A program made the position numbers and the translations under genes. Positions 1 to 11,357 of a stretch of 64,000 bases of DNA are shown piece by piece. Source of the stretch: Heterohyrax brucei (lineage: Eukaryota; Chordata; Mammalia; Hyracoidea; Procaviidae); the NCBI GenBank assembly GCA_028571685.1, contig CM053162.1, positions 48,828,851 to 48,892,850 of the forward strand, written 5' to 3'. The notes beneath the pieces were generated by a model. That model did no database searches. It was not told the origin of the DNA and worked only from the letters and a program-made list of their open reading frames with translations. Numbering within the stretch: position 1 is the stretch's first letter; the number at the start of each line of letters is the position of its first letter.

Positions 1-619
1 TGATTAGTAATCCTAAATCTGTCCTTAGAACACCATGCAACGGGAACCTCAATGGCTCTCTTCCCTAATCTCTAAAGGAGACCAGTATGTTCCTGCTTGG
101 TAAATCATTTTGCATTGTGGAGTATGGCAAAGATTTGCTTTAAATTTATATTGAATGTAGCAATAAAGTCCTTCTCTCAAAGGGTTCCAAATTTTTTTCC
201 AGGGGAGTTTGGAATCCTGAGGGAGTACTATTACTCAGTCCTCAGAGTTCTGAGGATCTCTTAAGATTCTCAGACTCTTTGAAATAAAACCAAGGTGCCT
301 TATTGTTTTAAAGCCTTTATGGAGAGCAGTTAATGCCTTTATTACTTAAATTGCCTGACTAAAATAAAAACTGACTTTTCCACCAATAACTGGATTGTGA
401 TCCAGCAACTGAAAAAGAACATGACAAAACCCACAGAACAGGGTGTATTCCAGCAGTTAGAGCTCCTTCCTCTTATCCTGCCCTAACCTGAAAAAAAATC
501 CATTAGCTTTACTGGTTTTAACTTGAATTCTGTACTAGTCTAGCCTGGATCTTGCCTTAAATGTTTGTACGTTTCTAATGCATTCCACTGAATGGATTTG
601 AGATTGAAAACTTTCTCTG
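1..619. other. No gene or repeat recognised
   Basis: AT-rich sequence without a defensible open frame, splice-flanked exon or known repeat. It could be old decayed repeat or unique intergenic or intronic DNA. Confidence 0.5.
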
Positions 620-1750
620 TGTGTATCTTAATATCTTGAGTCATTTGCTGTGTACTGGATTGAGCAGGATTCTGGAAGTACTGAGATTACATGGTCGTTG
701 TCTCTGCACTCAAGAGCTCCTAGAGGCAGGGAGTGGATTTAAAAACAAAACCTATAACATTTCTGGTCATAACAGTATATACAGGTGCTGTGGAAAACCA
801 GCAAGGAGGCCATTGTGAGAATGGTGGCTGAGAGTGGGGACACATTGAGAGAATAATGAATAAGAGAAGATACTTGAGAGACAGAGGCCAGTGCTGAATC
901 AGGGAGTGAAGTATAATGAAGTGTAATGAGAAACTGGGACAATAGCATGGTTTCTGGTTTCATTTGCTGGCACGGTAACCTTAGAAAAAGGATCAGACTA
1001 GAAAGAAAGATGAGTTTGTTTTGGACATTTTGAGTTGTAGGTGTTTCTGGGACATAAAGATGGAGACGCTTGCTAGGGAGTTACATTCATGGGTCTGCAT
1101 TTCAGGAGAGAGATCTCAAATAGTGCTAAAAAATTGAATGGAGCCAATGGAGTAGATCAGATTACTTACAATCTTTTTCAATAAGTTTATAGTGAAGGCA
1201 AGGTGTGGACTAGGGCAGGAGATAAAGGGGGACATTCTTGGGGTAGGTATATGTGCATGTTAAGATGAATAAGACTTAAACGTATTTGTAAATGAGGAGT
1301 AAAGAGGAGAAAATACTGAATTGTGGGAGAGAGAGGTGTTCAACTGGTGTGATCCCTCATAAAGGTGGAGAATTGGCCTGTGACGTTGATCTCCAAGACT
1401 GAAGGCAAGTGGTGGGTAGAGACTTTTGTTCAGGTGGAGGGATAGTGTAGGAAGAAGTAGGGGGCAGTTCATGTCTGATAAACCTTAATTTTTTCTTTGA
1501 ATTATGAGTGTTGATGCCATTTGATGATGAATGAAAGGTTAGAAAGTAAGTAGGTTTTAGTACTGAAAGTTTCACATCCTAGGAGCCTTTTCTGTCGTGA
1601 ACAAAACTGGGTGATTTGGTCATCATAAGCACAGAGGAAATAATAAAAGGGCTTGAGGGAAGGTGATCTATCAGCAGTGGAAGAAGGGAAAGGCAAGGCT
1701 TTCTGATGAGCATCAAGTACTTAATTGAAATTGAGACCAAAGGGTAGGTA
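620..1750 (-). repeat. Ancient L2-like LINE fragment
   Basis: On the + strand this reads like the antisense of an old, mammal-wide LINE (L2 type). Seen: the aacagcaaggaggcc-like string near 808, a ttttggacattttgag string near 1020, and a tttcaggagagagat string near 1100, in the order I know from that dispersed family. Divergence is high and there are many small gaps. The short antisense open frames here are chance. Family assignment is from recall; presence of an old interspersed repeat is likelier than its exact name. Confidence 0.5.
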
Positions 1751-2707
1751 CCGTTTTGTATGTGGTTTTGTGACTTTCTTCAGCAACCCTCAAGCATTTT
1801 TGAGTTGTTTATTTCCAGGAGAGAGGGTATGTTGAGTCATCCACTGTGTTCAGAGAGCACTTTTTGCAACCCACAGTATGGCAACCGGGAAACAGAGTGA
1901 AACTCAGTGGCAAGACTGGGAAGACTGAGAAACAGTGTCATCTGTTCAGCTGTTGATCTTACTGCCAACAGTGTATGACATCACTCTTTCTTCATGTTTG
2001 CACAATCAACAAAGGTATATTCAACATCTGGAGGCACACCTGCATTACAGGCATGTATTCATAAAATGTCTTCTCTCTAGAAAAGAAACTTACAGATTTT
2101 CATCATGAAGCAATGTTTTGAGATAAGAGGCAAGAGGCCAAGGACTTCAACCGAGCACCCACCCTTGATCTCCAGTTGCAGACTCTGTCCACAAGCTCTG
2201 TTAGAGGACATGTCATGGGTGTATTTTGCCTGTGTCATTTACTTTAGGTTATACATGTTTGTACCCTGGTAATAATTTCCAAGGTCTATCTCCAGTCATT
2301 TTATTTCTTCGTTGTCAGTTACATCACAGAGAAAAAAGGCAAATATGTAGCTGCCTCCATACCAACAGTACCCAAGTGGGACAGTGAGCTCCAACAAGTA
2401 GATTCGAGCAATCATCTGAAGCACTGCCTTTTCTATCTGGAAGAAGTGAAGAAAATGATTACTGCCAACAATTTAAACAGTATTTTATTTATATTTGCCT
2501 TAAACTTAAGACAGACCAGTACCTCTAAACTTATGGAAATGATTAGATGAGAGAATAAGAATAGAAAGAGAGCTTAAATTGCACAAGTTTGGTGAAAATC
2601 TTAGGTTAGCACGAGTTGGGGAAGATACTCAAGTCTCATTTATTTGGATGCAGCTTGGTTCAAAACTCTGTATAAATGGGTCCCAGCTTCAGGCAATGGA
2701 AGTGTCA
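1751..2707. other. No gene or repeat recognised
   Basis: No open frame longer than chance, no SINE or L1 signature. Base composition matches the surroundings. Confidence 0.5.
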
Positions 2708-3223
2708 TGTATTGACTTGTGTCTTTCCAAAAATATCTGTCAACTTGGCTAGGCCATGTTTTCCAATACCGGGCGATTGTCCACCGTTTTGTCACCTGAT
2801 GCGATTTTCCCGTGTGTTGTAAATCCTATCTCTGTGATGTTAATGATGTGGGATTAGCAACAATTACGCTGACATGACTCGATCTACAGCACTGGATTGT
2901 GTTTCAAGTCAATCTCATTTGAGATACAAAGAGGAGAAGCAAGGAAAGAGATAAGGGGACTTCGTATCACCGAGAAACAAAGGCCAGGACAATAAAGAGC
3001 GTGTCCTCTGGACCCAGGGTTCCTGTACTGAGAAGCAATTAACCAGGGAAGATTGATGACAAGGACCTTCCCTCAGGGCTGACAGAGAAGGAGAGCCTTC
3101 CCTGAGAGATGGGACCGTGAATTCGAACTTCTGACTTTCCAGACTGTGAGAGAATAAACATCTTTTGTTTGAAGCCATCCGCTTGTGGTATTTCCATTAT
3201 AGCAGCACTAGGTAACTAAGACA
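2708..3223 (+). mobile_element. Solo LTR-like element, MaLR-like (copy 1)
   Basis: A 516-bp unit that opens with TG and closes with CA, as retroviral-type LTRs do. It carries AATAAA near 3153, about 70 bp before its end, which fits an R/U5 boundary on the + strand. The layout (gtcaacttggct-like start region, agcagcactaggtaactaag-like end) resembles mammalian MaLR-type LTRs. A second copy of the same family lies in the opposite orientation at 58406-58970. No flanking 5-bp target duplication is visible, so the ends may be slightly off or eroded. Confidence 0.55.
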
Positions 3224-3354
3224 GGGAGGTATATAGCATTTAGAAGTGAAAAATAGTGTATGCCTCTTAATTCTTGGAAATAAAAAATAAGTCCAGGAGA
3301 TATCTGTTAAGCAAAATCATGGTTCACTTCAATTTTATTTATTTGTCAAATTTT

Positions 3355-3545
3355 TAAATTTTCTTTTATTTACTATGACAGAGTGAAAATGTACATTCCA
3401 GTATAAGTTTACATGCCCACCTATATGCAGCTTCCACTGCTCTCCCTGTCCGGTGACAGCACACTATTCCTTTCTGCTCCATACATGTGTCATCCTCCCA
3501 ACAGCCTCCTTTCCCCTCCTCTTCACCCACTATCAAACATGTTTG
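3355..3545 (-). mobile_element. L1 3' UTR fragment, elephant-type family
   Basis: Antisense 3' end of the same L1 family as the long copy at 20449-27705. The string gtgaaaatgtacattcc and the following gcagcttccactgctctccc match the reverse complement of that element's last 150 bp, and align with 31180-31330. It is severely 5' truncated and holds no coding sequence. Confidence 0.7.
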
Positions 3546-4250
3546 TAATGCTTTCCATGAGAGGTGACCATTCTCCTCTGCCTCTAGACTTCTGAACCTC
3601 ATTCCTTTTATAGGTCATCCATGTTTGCAATGTTATATTACAGTCTTTAAAACTATGCCACCTATTTTAAGTGGCAATGCTGCATTTTTCATGAAGTTTA
3701 GTTATGCAGCCTGGAAGTAATATTTTTATTATATGTAGTAGGAATTAAACCTGTATATTAGCACAGAGGTTAAGTCAATGGTTTTACCCCTTTTGTGACT
3801 GTGAAATTTGGACCAGTCATCCTATCTGGTTAATTCTCTTCTGTATTTAGGATAGCTCAGGCTGATCCTGTTTGATACTTTTAATTAAAAATGCTTTTCT
3901 AAAATCCTCCTAGGCACATGATGTTGACAGCAGAATCTCTGTGGCATCAAGTTCAGTATTTTTTGCGAATGATATGTTGATATCAGATTCTCCTGAAAAT
4001 ATTGCAGAAACCAAAAAACAGATCTGACATTGTTTTGTGAACCTATTTCTAGCTGTTAGCTTGGAGTTATCTACAATGACTTGTGCAGGCTGCTTTAGAA
4101 ACAGTGACAGGTAATGTACAGAGGCTGCTGTGCGTACCAGGATGTTCCTTAAATGTTTGTCTCCTAGAATTTTTTTCCTAGTCATTGTACTTGGGAGTAA
4201 TAGGGGAGACTGGGAATTGGAAAATTTTAAGATCTACTACTGTCCTTCCT
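3546..4250. other. No gene recognised
   Basis: Weak MIR-like wording near 3770-3880, otherwise nothing. The 91-residue antisense frame at 3910-4185 has no family resemblance and is probably chance. Confidence 0.45.
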
Positions 4251-4254
4251 GTGT

Positions 4255-4435
4255 ACTTAGTGTGCGACCTTAGCTGAAGTCATTTAATCATGGTGACCAT
4301 GAGTTTCTTCACCTGTAACATCAGTATGATTCTCTTTTCTAGGCTTAAATTATAGTGTTTGTGAGAATCAAATTTAAAGCAAATATCTATGTGGAGTTTT
4401 TGAAATGTGCTATACAAATTAACTACTATAACTGC
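4255..4435 (+). repeat. MIR
   Basis: Sense MIR: a gtgtgcgaccttagctgaagtc-like core, then tttcttcacctgtaacat and a gagaatcaaattt-like 3' half ending near gtgctatac. These follow MIR order (tgtgaccttgggcaagtc, tcctcatctgtaaaa, gaggattaaat). Confidence 0.65.
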
Positions 4436-4554
4436 TTTTGAATGATCTTCAGCAAAATTTTACTTGTGTATGGGATTAATGATATTGTTTAATGATTTCT
4501 GCATTTTGTTGGATCACTTTTCTTTGGAATGGGCAAAAATATAGACATCCTCTG

Positions 4555-5572
4555 GTTAGTTAGCCAAGTATGTCTTCTACATTTCTTGTCAGAGATGGGT
4601 GAGTGCTTCTAGTATTGCATCTGTGTATTGAAACGTCTCAGTTGGTATTCCGTCAATTTCTGGTGCTTTATATTTTACCTATACCTTCAGTGCAGCTTGG
4701 ATTTCCTCTTTCGATACCATGAGCTCTTGATAATAATTAAAATAGTTGCAACAGTAAATTGGTTCTTGATCATAATTAAAAAATGATTTTTGATCATAAT
4801 TTAAAAATGGTTGCAGCAGTCCATCTACAGAGAACTGCCAGAAATCCAAAATGGATTCTGAAGAGGACATGGAATGAAGGAGATCATTGCTGATGGCAGA
4901 GAATACCAAAAATATATTCGCCATGTTTTGTTGACTATGCAAAGTCACATGACTATGTGAATCATAACAAATTATGCATAACATTGCAAAGAGTAGGAAT
5001 TCCAGAACACTTAACTGTGCCCATGAGAAACCTGTACATAGATGAGAGGCAGTCGTTGGAGTAAAACAAGGATAAAAACGTGTGATCAAAGTCAAGAAAA
5101 GTGTATATTAGCATTGGATCTGGTCACTGTACTTATTCAATCTGTATGGTGTGCAAATAATCAAAAAAACTGCACTACATGAAGAACGGGATTGGAGGAA
5201 GACTCATTTGAATTATGGTCTTGGTGAAGAATATTGCATAGATCGTCAGCTGTCAGAAGAATAAACAAATCTGTGTTGGAAGAAGTATAGCTAGAATTCT
5301 CCTTTGAAAAGAGAATGGTGAAGTTTCTTCCATATACTTTAGACATGTTATCAGGAGGGACCAGTCCCTGGAGGACAGCATGCTTGATAAAGTAGAAGGT
5401 CGGGGAAAGAGCGGAACACCCTAAACAAGGTGGACTCACACAACAGCGGCACCAATGAGCTCAAGCACAGCAGCAACTGTAGGGCTGACAGGACCAGGCA
5501 GTTTTTTGTTCTGTTGTACACAGGGTTGCTGAGGACAGGAACCGACTTGACAGCACCTAGCAACATCAACAA
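4555..5572 (+). mobile_element. RTE LINE copy with inverted 5' segment
   Basis: Two pieces of one BovB-type RTE in opposite orientation. 4555-4760 is antisense and corresponds to the reverse transcriptase N-terminal region (the KAPGIDG-like segment, read on the - strand). 4808-5572 is sense: it starts at the part that lies just downstream in an intact RTE (ggttgcagcag), runs through the RT and C-terminal regions and ends in the usual RTE tail (cacctagcaacatcaacaa). An inverted upstream piece next to a forward downstream piece is the outcome expected of twin priming. The RT core is missing a stretch between about 5080 and 5230. The junction itself is repeated (4725-4819, listed separately). 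Confidence 0.75.
4725..4819. repeat. Repeated inversion junction
   Basis: Three partial copies of a ~30-bp unit: 4725-4754, 4763-4787 and 4788-4819. Each contains ttgat(c/a)ataatt plus an A-rich run; the first and last also run into gttgca(a/g)cag, the first bases of the forward RTE segment. Confidence 0.65.
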
Positions 5573-6107
5573 TACAAAATAAAATTTTTTGCTATTACTT
5601 CAGTTAGCAATAAATGGTTTAACTGACTAACTCTTTTATGTTGCCTTCTCTCATTCTGAATGAATTGGCTCCTTTGCCTCTTTCAGGGGTGAAGTTCATA
5701 GCAAAACCAAGGATCTCCTCTTTAATTGGGGGTCTCAGAGGGATGGCTGGTTTTACCGCTTACTGGTTCCACTCCCTATCAGAGAATGTCCTTCCGAGTT
5801 TGGTTTTGTTTTCAAACTTCTATTATGCAATGTTTATTTTCCTACTCGTATCCTCAAGATTTATTATTATTTTTTACCTGGTTTAAGATGGAGATGTTAT
5901 CCCAGATAGAAATCTTTCAGAACCTAACGTCAAATTGCAGGCAAAAGCTGGGAATTTGTCACCTCAAAGTATGATGAGATAGCTTCCTTTTCGTATGGCA
6001 AACTTGCTGTGAGTTTGTTTAGTCCCTAAGGAATCTGATTATAACTTCTATAAAATGTTGTTCTGAAAACAAAAACAATGACTATTAATCTTCATCAATA
6101 CATATTA
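5573..6107. other. No gene or repeat recognised
   Basis: Short frames of about 80 residues at 5638-5974 overlap each other in two frames and carry no domain I know. Confidence 0.45.
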
Positions 6108-6545
6108 GCAATACCTCTCAGCAGGAACACCACCAGAGTGCTGTGTCCTCAGTATGTGGTGTCCATTTGTCCTTGTATTGTGATGTTAATATTGTTTGTT
6201 GAAGGCAGTGTCTGCCAAGTGGGGAGATACTTTTGATATCATTATGGAAACATCCTGTCCCTCATCCAACTTTTACTTATTATGTTCAACTGACCTTCTA
6301 ATGCCATCATTTTTCTATCATTTTAAGTTGGCTTTCTACTGTAAAGAAACTGGTGGCATAGTGATTAAATACTACAACTTTTAACCAAAAGTTTGGCAAT
6401 TCAGATCCATCAGGTGTTCTTTGGAAAGTCTCTGGGGTAGTTCTGCTGTGTCCTTTAGTGTTGCTATGAGTTTGAACTGACTGGGTGGCAAAGTTTTTTT
6501 TTTTTTTTCCTTCTGTAATGAAAAGCCTTTCCTTTTCCTACAGAA
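6108..6545. mobile_element. Ancient L1M 3' segment (copy 1), split by a SINE
   Basis: 6108-6343 and 6509-6545 read as the mammal-wide L1M 3' region (tgtgtcctcagta, gtgatgttaa, gtgtctgccaa, ggggagatac, tttctac). It shares two internal deletions with copy 2 at 8280-8735, relative to the family sequence I know. Interrupted at 6344-6508 by an AfroSINE. Orientation relative to L1 transcription not determined. Confidence 0.65.
6344..6508 (+). mobile_element. AfroSINE, standard short form
   Basis: First of about forty copies. The family has a tRNA-like head (actggtggcatagtgatta), a box-B-like part (ggcaattcagatcc), a body ending in a gtcggaatcgactcg-like string related to the RTE 3' end, and a T-rich tail. 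Such SINEs are mobilised in trans by RTE machinery. Here the tail is a run of T at 6494-6508. Probable target duplication ttctactgtaa / ttctgtaatg. Confidence 0.9.
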
Positions 6546-6835
6546 TATAGTTCTCATTTTCTGTATTGGGACATAAAATCTCAAATAATTTCAACAAAAT
6601 GCTGTTTATGAATCCATATCATAGTTTAGACAGTGGTCCAAACCACCCAGATTCTCTACCATGAAACTCAGAAGTATATGCAAACTGAAGGGAGAAGAAT
6701 GAAATTGCAGTTGCTGTCACTGATGTTGGGGGATGAGAGGTGGCTTAGCTTTTTAAATCTTCTCTACTATGGAACGCTGCCAACAAATACAAAAGTAGAA
6801 AGGCTGGTTTTGCATACCTCTACCAACCACCTTTG

Positions 6836-7005
6836 GAAGCCCTGGTGGTGTAGCGGGTTAAGTTCTACATCTTCTAACCAAAAGGTTGGCAGTTCAAATC
6901 TGCCAGGTTCTCCTTGGAAACTCTATGTGGCAGTTTTACTCTGACCTCTAAGGTCGCTATGAGTTGGACCCAACTTGACAGCAGTGGGTTTGTTTTGATT
7001 TAGTT
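6836..7005 (+). mobile_element. AfroSINE
   Basis: Head ccctggtggtgtagcggg; well preserved body with ctaaccaaaaggttggcag and gtcgctatgagttgg; tail gcagtgggtttgttttg. It sits directly before the L1 3' end at 7006. Confidence 0.92.
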
Positions 7006-7552
7006 TATCATGCTACATTAAGAATTATAGGTATTAGGTCACCTAAACAAGAGACTCCATCCAACAGCTGTCCTAACAGGGAAGACCACAGATTCCCTGA
7101 AGGAGTAGGGAGACAAATGGGGGGGCAGAACTCAAATTCATGTACAAAGACCAGATTTAATGATCTGACTGAGATCAAGGAACCATAGAAGACATGACCT
7201 TCAAACTCTTTGTTAAACCGGAGCTAAAGCCATCTCAAAGCCAACTCTTTGGACAAAGATTAGATTGGACTGTAAAATTTAAAATAATACTTGTGAAGAG
7301 TGTGCTTTGTGGTTCAAAAATACACACAAGACTAAATGGGCAGCTCTTGTCCAGAAGCCAGATGAGACAGCAGAAAACAATAGGAGCTGGTAGAATGGAA
7401 ATGGAAAACCCAGGGTGGAAAGGGAGAGTGTGCTATCACATTATAGATTGCAATTAGGGTCATATATCAATATATCAGTATAGATTTTTCACGTGGGAAA
7501 CTAACTTGAGCTGTAAACTTCCACCTAAAACATAATTAAAAAAAAAAAAGAT
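7006..7552 (+). mobile_element. L1 3' UTR, elephant-type family, with poly(A)
   Basis: A 5'-truncated L1 insertion that is 3' UTR only. Recognised by aagagactccatccaacagc, ctgtcctaacagggaagacc and a final aaacttccacctaaaacat followed by a poly(A) run at 7541-7552. The 87-residue frame at 7194-7457 is non-coding UTR. Confidence 0.7.
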
Positions 7553-8511
7553 TACAACTGTCAATATTTACTAGTTTTGTTTCCTCTTACATTCTCTCTG
7601 CTTGCATTTTTCCCTTTTTGGATGGGAGTATTATAAAGCAAATACCAGATGTCAGATCACCTCCTTTTAGATAGGATGTGTTTCTGACTAGTAATGACTT
7701 GGTTTTGTTGTAATTTAAAAACAAATTCAATATTTCTATTTTGATGTAATTTCCAACTCATAGAAAATTTACAAGTATGGTATGAGGAACTCTGTATGTC
7801 CCTTACAGATATCATCAGTTATGTATATTTTGATATTTGTTTTATCATTACTCTCTCTCATGTTTTTTTTTTTCTCTGAACCATTAGAAAGTAAGTTGAT
7901 CACACTGCCCTTCTATGACTAAGTATTTCAGTGTGTATGTTCTAGGAACAAGAACATTTTCGTATATAACTTCAGAGTAATCATCAAAAGTAGAGTATTT
8001 AACATTGACGCAATACTAATATCTAATCTACTGTCCATATTCAGATTTCACCATTGTCATAATAATGTCAATTTCTATTCTTATTTTTTTCTGCTCCAGA
8101 ATCAATCCAGAATCAGGCATTGCACTTACTAGTCATGTCACTTTTATCTTCTTTAATCCAGAAGAACAGTTTCTCAGTCTACTTTAAAAAATAACTTTGA
8201 CATTTGTGAAGAGAACAGGCTAGTTATTTTGTGGAATGGCCCTCACTTTGACCTTGTCTGATGGACTGTCATTATGTAGTCTTGGCAGGAGCACCACAGA
8301 AGGAGTGCCGTGTCCTCAGTACATGGTGTCCATTTGTCCCTGTATTGTGATGTTAACACTGATCGCTTGATGAAGGTGGTGTCTGCCAAGAGGGGAGATA
8401 TTTTTGACATTATTATGTAAACATTCTGTCCCTCATCCAACTTTTACTCATTTTGTGTTCAACTGGTCTGCTAATGCTGTTTTTCTATCATTATTAGTTG
8501 ACTTTCTATGT

Positions 8512-8670
8512 AAAGAAACTCCAGTGACATAGTGGTTACATACTACAGCTGCTAACCAAAAGGCTGGCAGTTCAGATCCACCAGGTGCTCTTTGGAAACT
8601 CTGGGTCAGTTCTACTGTGTCCTGTAGGGTTGCTATGTGTTGGAATCAACTCGACAGCAACAGTTTTTTT
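8512..8670 (+). mobile_element. AfroSINE at the same L1M site as 6344-6508
   Basis: Inserted in the second L1M copy after tttctatgtaa, with ctactgtaag resuming after the T-run, the same position as the SINE at 6344. Confidence 0.9.
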
Positions 8671-8732
8671 CCCCCTACTGTAAGAAAGAGCTTTTCTTTT
8701 TCCTACCTTTATTTACTCATTCATTTACTTAT

Positions 8733-8922
8733 TGGTGCAAACACTTAACATCCTGAACTGCCATACAAAAATTTGGAAGTTCAAGGTAACCCAGAGGCAA
8801 CTTAGAAGACTGTCTGTCGATCCCCTTTGGAAAAACCAGCCACTGAAAATCCTACGGAGCACAGCTCTACTCTAACACATGTGGGATCTCTATGAGTTGG
8901 ACTTGACTCAGGGGAAACTGTT
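8733..8922 (+). mobile_element. AfroSINE, longer subtype
   Basis: Contains the extra middle part seen only in longer AfroSINEs (aaaccagccactgaaaatcc) before the atgagttggacttgactca end. Confidence 0.75.
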
Positions 8923-9085
8923 ATTTTTCTGCATGGACTAAGGACTTTGTTATTTATTTTTAGTGGGTTATATCTCACTACTACCATTATTTATTTGGAT
9001 GCTTAAATTTTTCAAATGTTGTTCAGTTGGAGCCCTTCCAGGCTCCCTCCTGTGTCCGTAATGTCATCTAACAGAGGCTACAATT

Positions 9086-10042
9086 TCTACCTTCCATGTT
9101 GCAATGGAGACTGAGCTGGGCCCTGCTACTTACTTGAATGGTGTCTGATAACCTCAGAAGCAAGAAGCCTTCTTGCGTCCATATCCTCTAGGTTTTTAGC
9201 TTGTCTCAGCAGTGAATCAGCGTGGTTGGTTTGATAATCCTTCAGGAGATTCAGCTGTGCTGATTTAGATGAAAACCTGGGTGATAGCTTCTAACTTTGT
9301 ACCCCTGATGGTGGCCATCACAAAATCTGTTTCCCACTAAAAAGTCAAGCAATGGGTTTCCTAATTTCTGGCTTCTGTCTGAAACAGATTTCTTGAGCCA
9401 GTTAATTGAACATAAATTACAATTGACCTTGGGGGGATTAACTTGCATTTTGGGGTCATCTCAGCTGTATAGCTATTTAGGTGCTTTCTGACTGCCTGAG
9501 CTTTTACATACTTTTCAGTTAAGTCAGAGATGAAAATGTACCACTCAGGAACATTATAGGAATTGTTGACCTTCTCCGGTCAGTTTAAGGTCAAGGAATT
9601 AATGCAGAGAATTACCAGAAGAACTATAAATACACATGTTTCTTACATGAGAGGTACTATTAAGAAAATAATGTTCATTTTACTTAACTGTTTCAGATCC
9701 ATGTGTTATATTTGAATGACAGTCATATAAAAGAAATTTTAGTTTGGAGGACATAATAAAACAGCATTTACATTGAAACTTAAAAGGTCTGCATGGGCAG
9801 TAGACTTTTTTCCTGAAACCCATTGTGATTGAGCCTCTTTGACCTTAAAAATAACATTAAATGATAAACTCTATATTTAAAGGAAGTTTTGGTATTCACG
9901 TCAAAGGCTAAAAATGGTCTTGTGAGGTTGCTTCAGTCCTTCGAGTAATCATCTTAGCCCGTGTCCTGAGTTTTGTCCTTTCTCTTTGGCCTATCATGGG
10001 GTTCAAATAGGAATAGGTACACCAGCGTCTCCCTGAGGAAGT
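9086..10042. other. No gene or repeat recognised
   Basis: About 950 bp without SINE or L1 signature and no long frame. Unique or very old sequence. Confidence 0.45.
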
Positions 10043-10255
10043 AGTGGAAAACACCCTGGCTTTTGGAAACATAAACTTGGATGAAATAATACCATTATTA
10101 GTGATAAGCTATCTTTATGCAAATCACCTTATCTTTGTAAGTTTCTGCTTCCTCATTTGTGCAAAAAGGTGATTAGTGCTTGGGATGAAAGAGCTACCTG
10201 TATGAAGTTTCAGCACAGTTCCTGACATAGAGAAGGCTTCCAATGAGTGGGATTT
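10043..10255 (+). repeat. MIR
   Basis: Sense MIR with its typical order: ctggcttttggaaacata, cttcctcatttgtgca, then cagcacagttcctgacatag. Confidence 0.75.
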
Positions 10256-10298
10256 CTCTTCCCTCCCTTTGTTCCAGTGGAATAGTCATCACAACTGT

Positions 10299-10652
10299 GC
10301 TGAGCTCTGACCTAAGTGCTTTCTGTGCACTAATTGTGAGACAGCAACTATCAACCCTATTTCACAGAAGAGAAAACTGAGACCTAGAGAGCTCAAAGCC
10401 CCTTGACCAAGGTCCGTCAGCTGGCAAGTAGTGGTACTGGCATTTGAAACAAATAAACAGAAAAACCCACTGCTTTCAAGTTGATTCTGACTCATAGCTA
10501 CCCCATAGGACAGAGTAGAACTGCTCCACAGAGTTTCCAAGGAGTGCCTGGTGGATTCAAACTGCTAGCCTTTGTGGTCAGCAGTCACAGACTTACCCAC
10601 TATACCACCAGAGATAGCCTAAGCTCTTAATCATTATGCTTTTGTGCCTCTT
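10299..10652 (-). repeat. MIR split by an AfroSINE
   Basis: Antisense MIR: 10299-10446 (ctatttcacagaagagaaaactgag, gaccaaggtccgtcagct) and, after the SINE at 10447-10616, the remaining MIR end (aagctcttaatcattatgct) at 10617-10652. Confidence 0.75.
10447..10616 (-). mobile_element. AfroSINE inside MIR
   Basis: Antisense copy, from cccactgctttcaagttg to cactataccaccag. Its position inside one MIR dates it as younger than that MIR. Confidence 0.92.
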
Positions 10653-10944
10653 GTAACTGACTATATATACTTTTCCTAAATTTGGAGTAGTAACTCTGGG
10701 TTTACATGATATTATTGAGTGCATTTGAGAGATCTAAGGTGTGGCAAGGGGGACCTAAAAACTTGTGCTAGAAACAGAAATAATTGAGAGTATAGGAGAA
10801 AAGACAGGAAAGTTGAAAACACGCTTACCAGGTAGAGAAGGGCTGAGTAATCTTCTCCGTGTCCCCAGAACCCTTAATTGCCTATGTTGTTCTGAACCAG
10901 AGGTTAAAAACTTATAATAGTCAGGTACAATAGTTGCCAGGTAT

Positions 10945-11033
10945 TAGTGCTTTATGGAATTCTCATTTTGAAGTTGCAACAGCTATATGAGGCATATTTA
11001 TCACCTTATTTCAGAGGTTAAGTAATTGACCAC
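10945..11033 (-). repeat. Possible MIR remnant
   Basis: Short antisense MIR-like wording (aacagctatatgaggcatat, cagaggttaagtaattgacc) directly before the RTE composite. Confidence 0.4.
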
Positions 11034-11038
11034 CACTT

Positions 11039-11357
11039 GTCTGTCAGTTTGTTGTACTGTGGTGGTTTGTGTGTTCAGATGCTTCCAGAAGCTATACCAC
11101 TGGTATTTCAAGTGCCAGCAGTGTCACCTGGGGTGACAGGTTTCAGTAGAGTATCCAGACTATGACAGAAGAGAAAGGCCTGGCAAAATGCTTCCACAAA
11201 CCAGCCAGTGAAAGCCCTGTGGATCACAACACAACCTTGTCCTAGAAGTGGTGGAAGGTGAAGACTGAAAACAGTGCAGAACAAAGTAATGTTTGGTTCT
11301 GTTACGCATAAAATCTCCACATATCAGAGCTGACTGGATGGGAATTAGTAACAAAAG
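11039..11357 (+). mobile_element. RTE-derived composite (5' end joined to 3' end)
   Basis: Begins with the RTE 5' start ctgtcagtttgttgtactgt, shared with 40128. It continues through the RTE 5' UTR (ggtttcagtagagtatccag, gccagtgaaagccctgtgg) and then jumps to the RTE 3' end (aacagtgcagaacaaagta, gagctgactggat). No reverse transcriptase is present, so it is an internally deleted RTE or an RTE-based SINE without a tRNA head. The 168-residue antisense frame at 11160-11666 runs across this boundary and is spurious. Confidence 0.6.

Larger units (their letters stand above)
7553..9085. mobile_element. Ancient L1M 3' block (copy 2), split by two SINEs
   Basis: Long L1M 3' region. Diagnostic strings in order: ctgaaccattagaaagtaag (7875), atttcagtgtgtatgttcta (7925), aatccagaatcaggcattgc (8100), gtgtctgccaa (8379), ggagcccttccaggctccctcc (9030). 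Interrupted by AfroSINEs at 8512-8670 and 8733-8922. From about 8280 it parallels copy 1 at 6108. Orientation relative to L1 transcription not determined. Confidence 0.65.

Noticed and set aside
4679-5095. 138-codon antisense frame
   Set aside because: It runs through the RTE inversion junction and is antisense to the forward RTE part.
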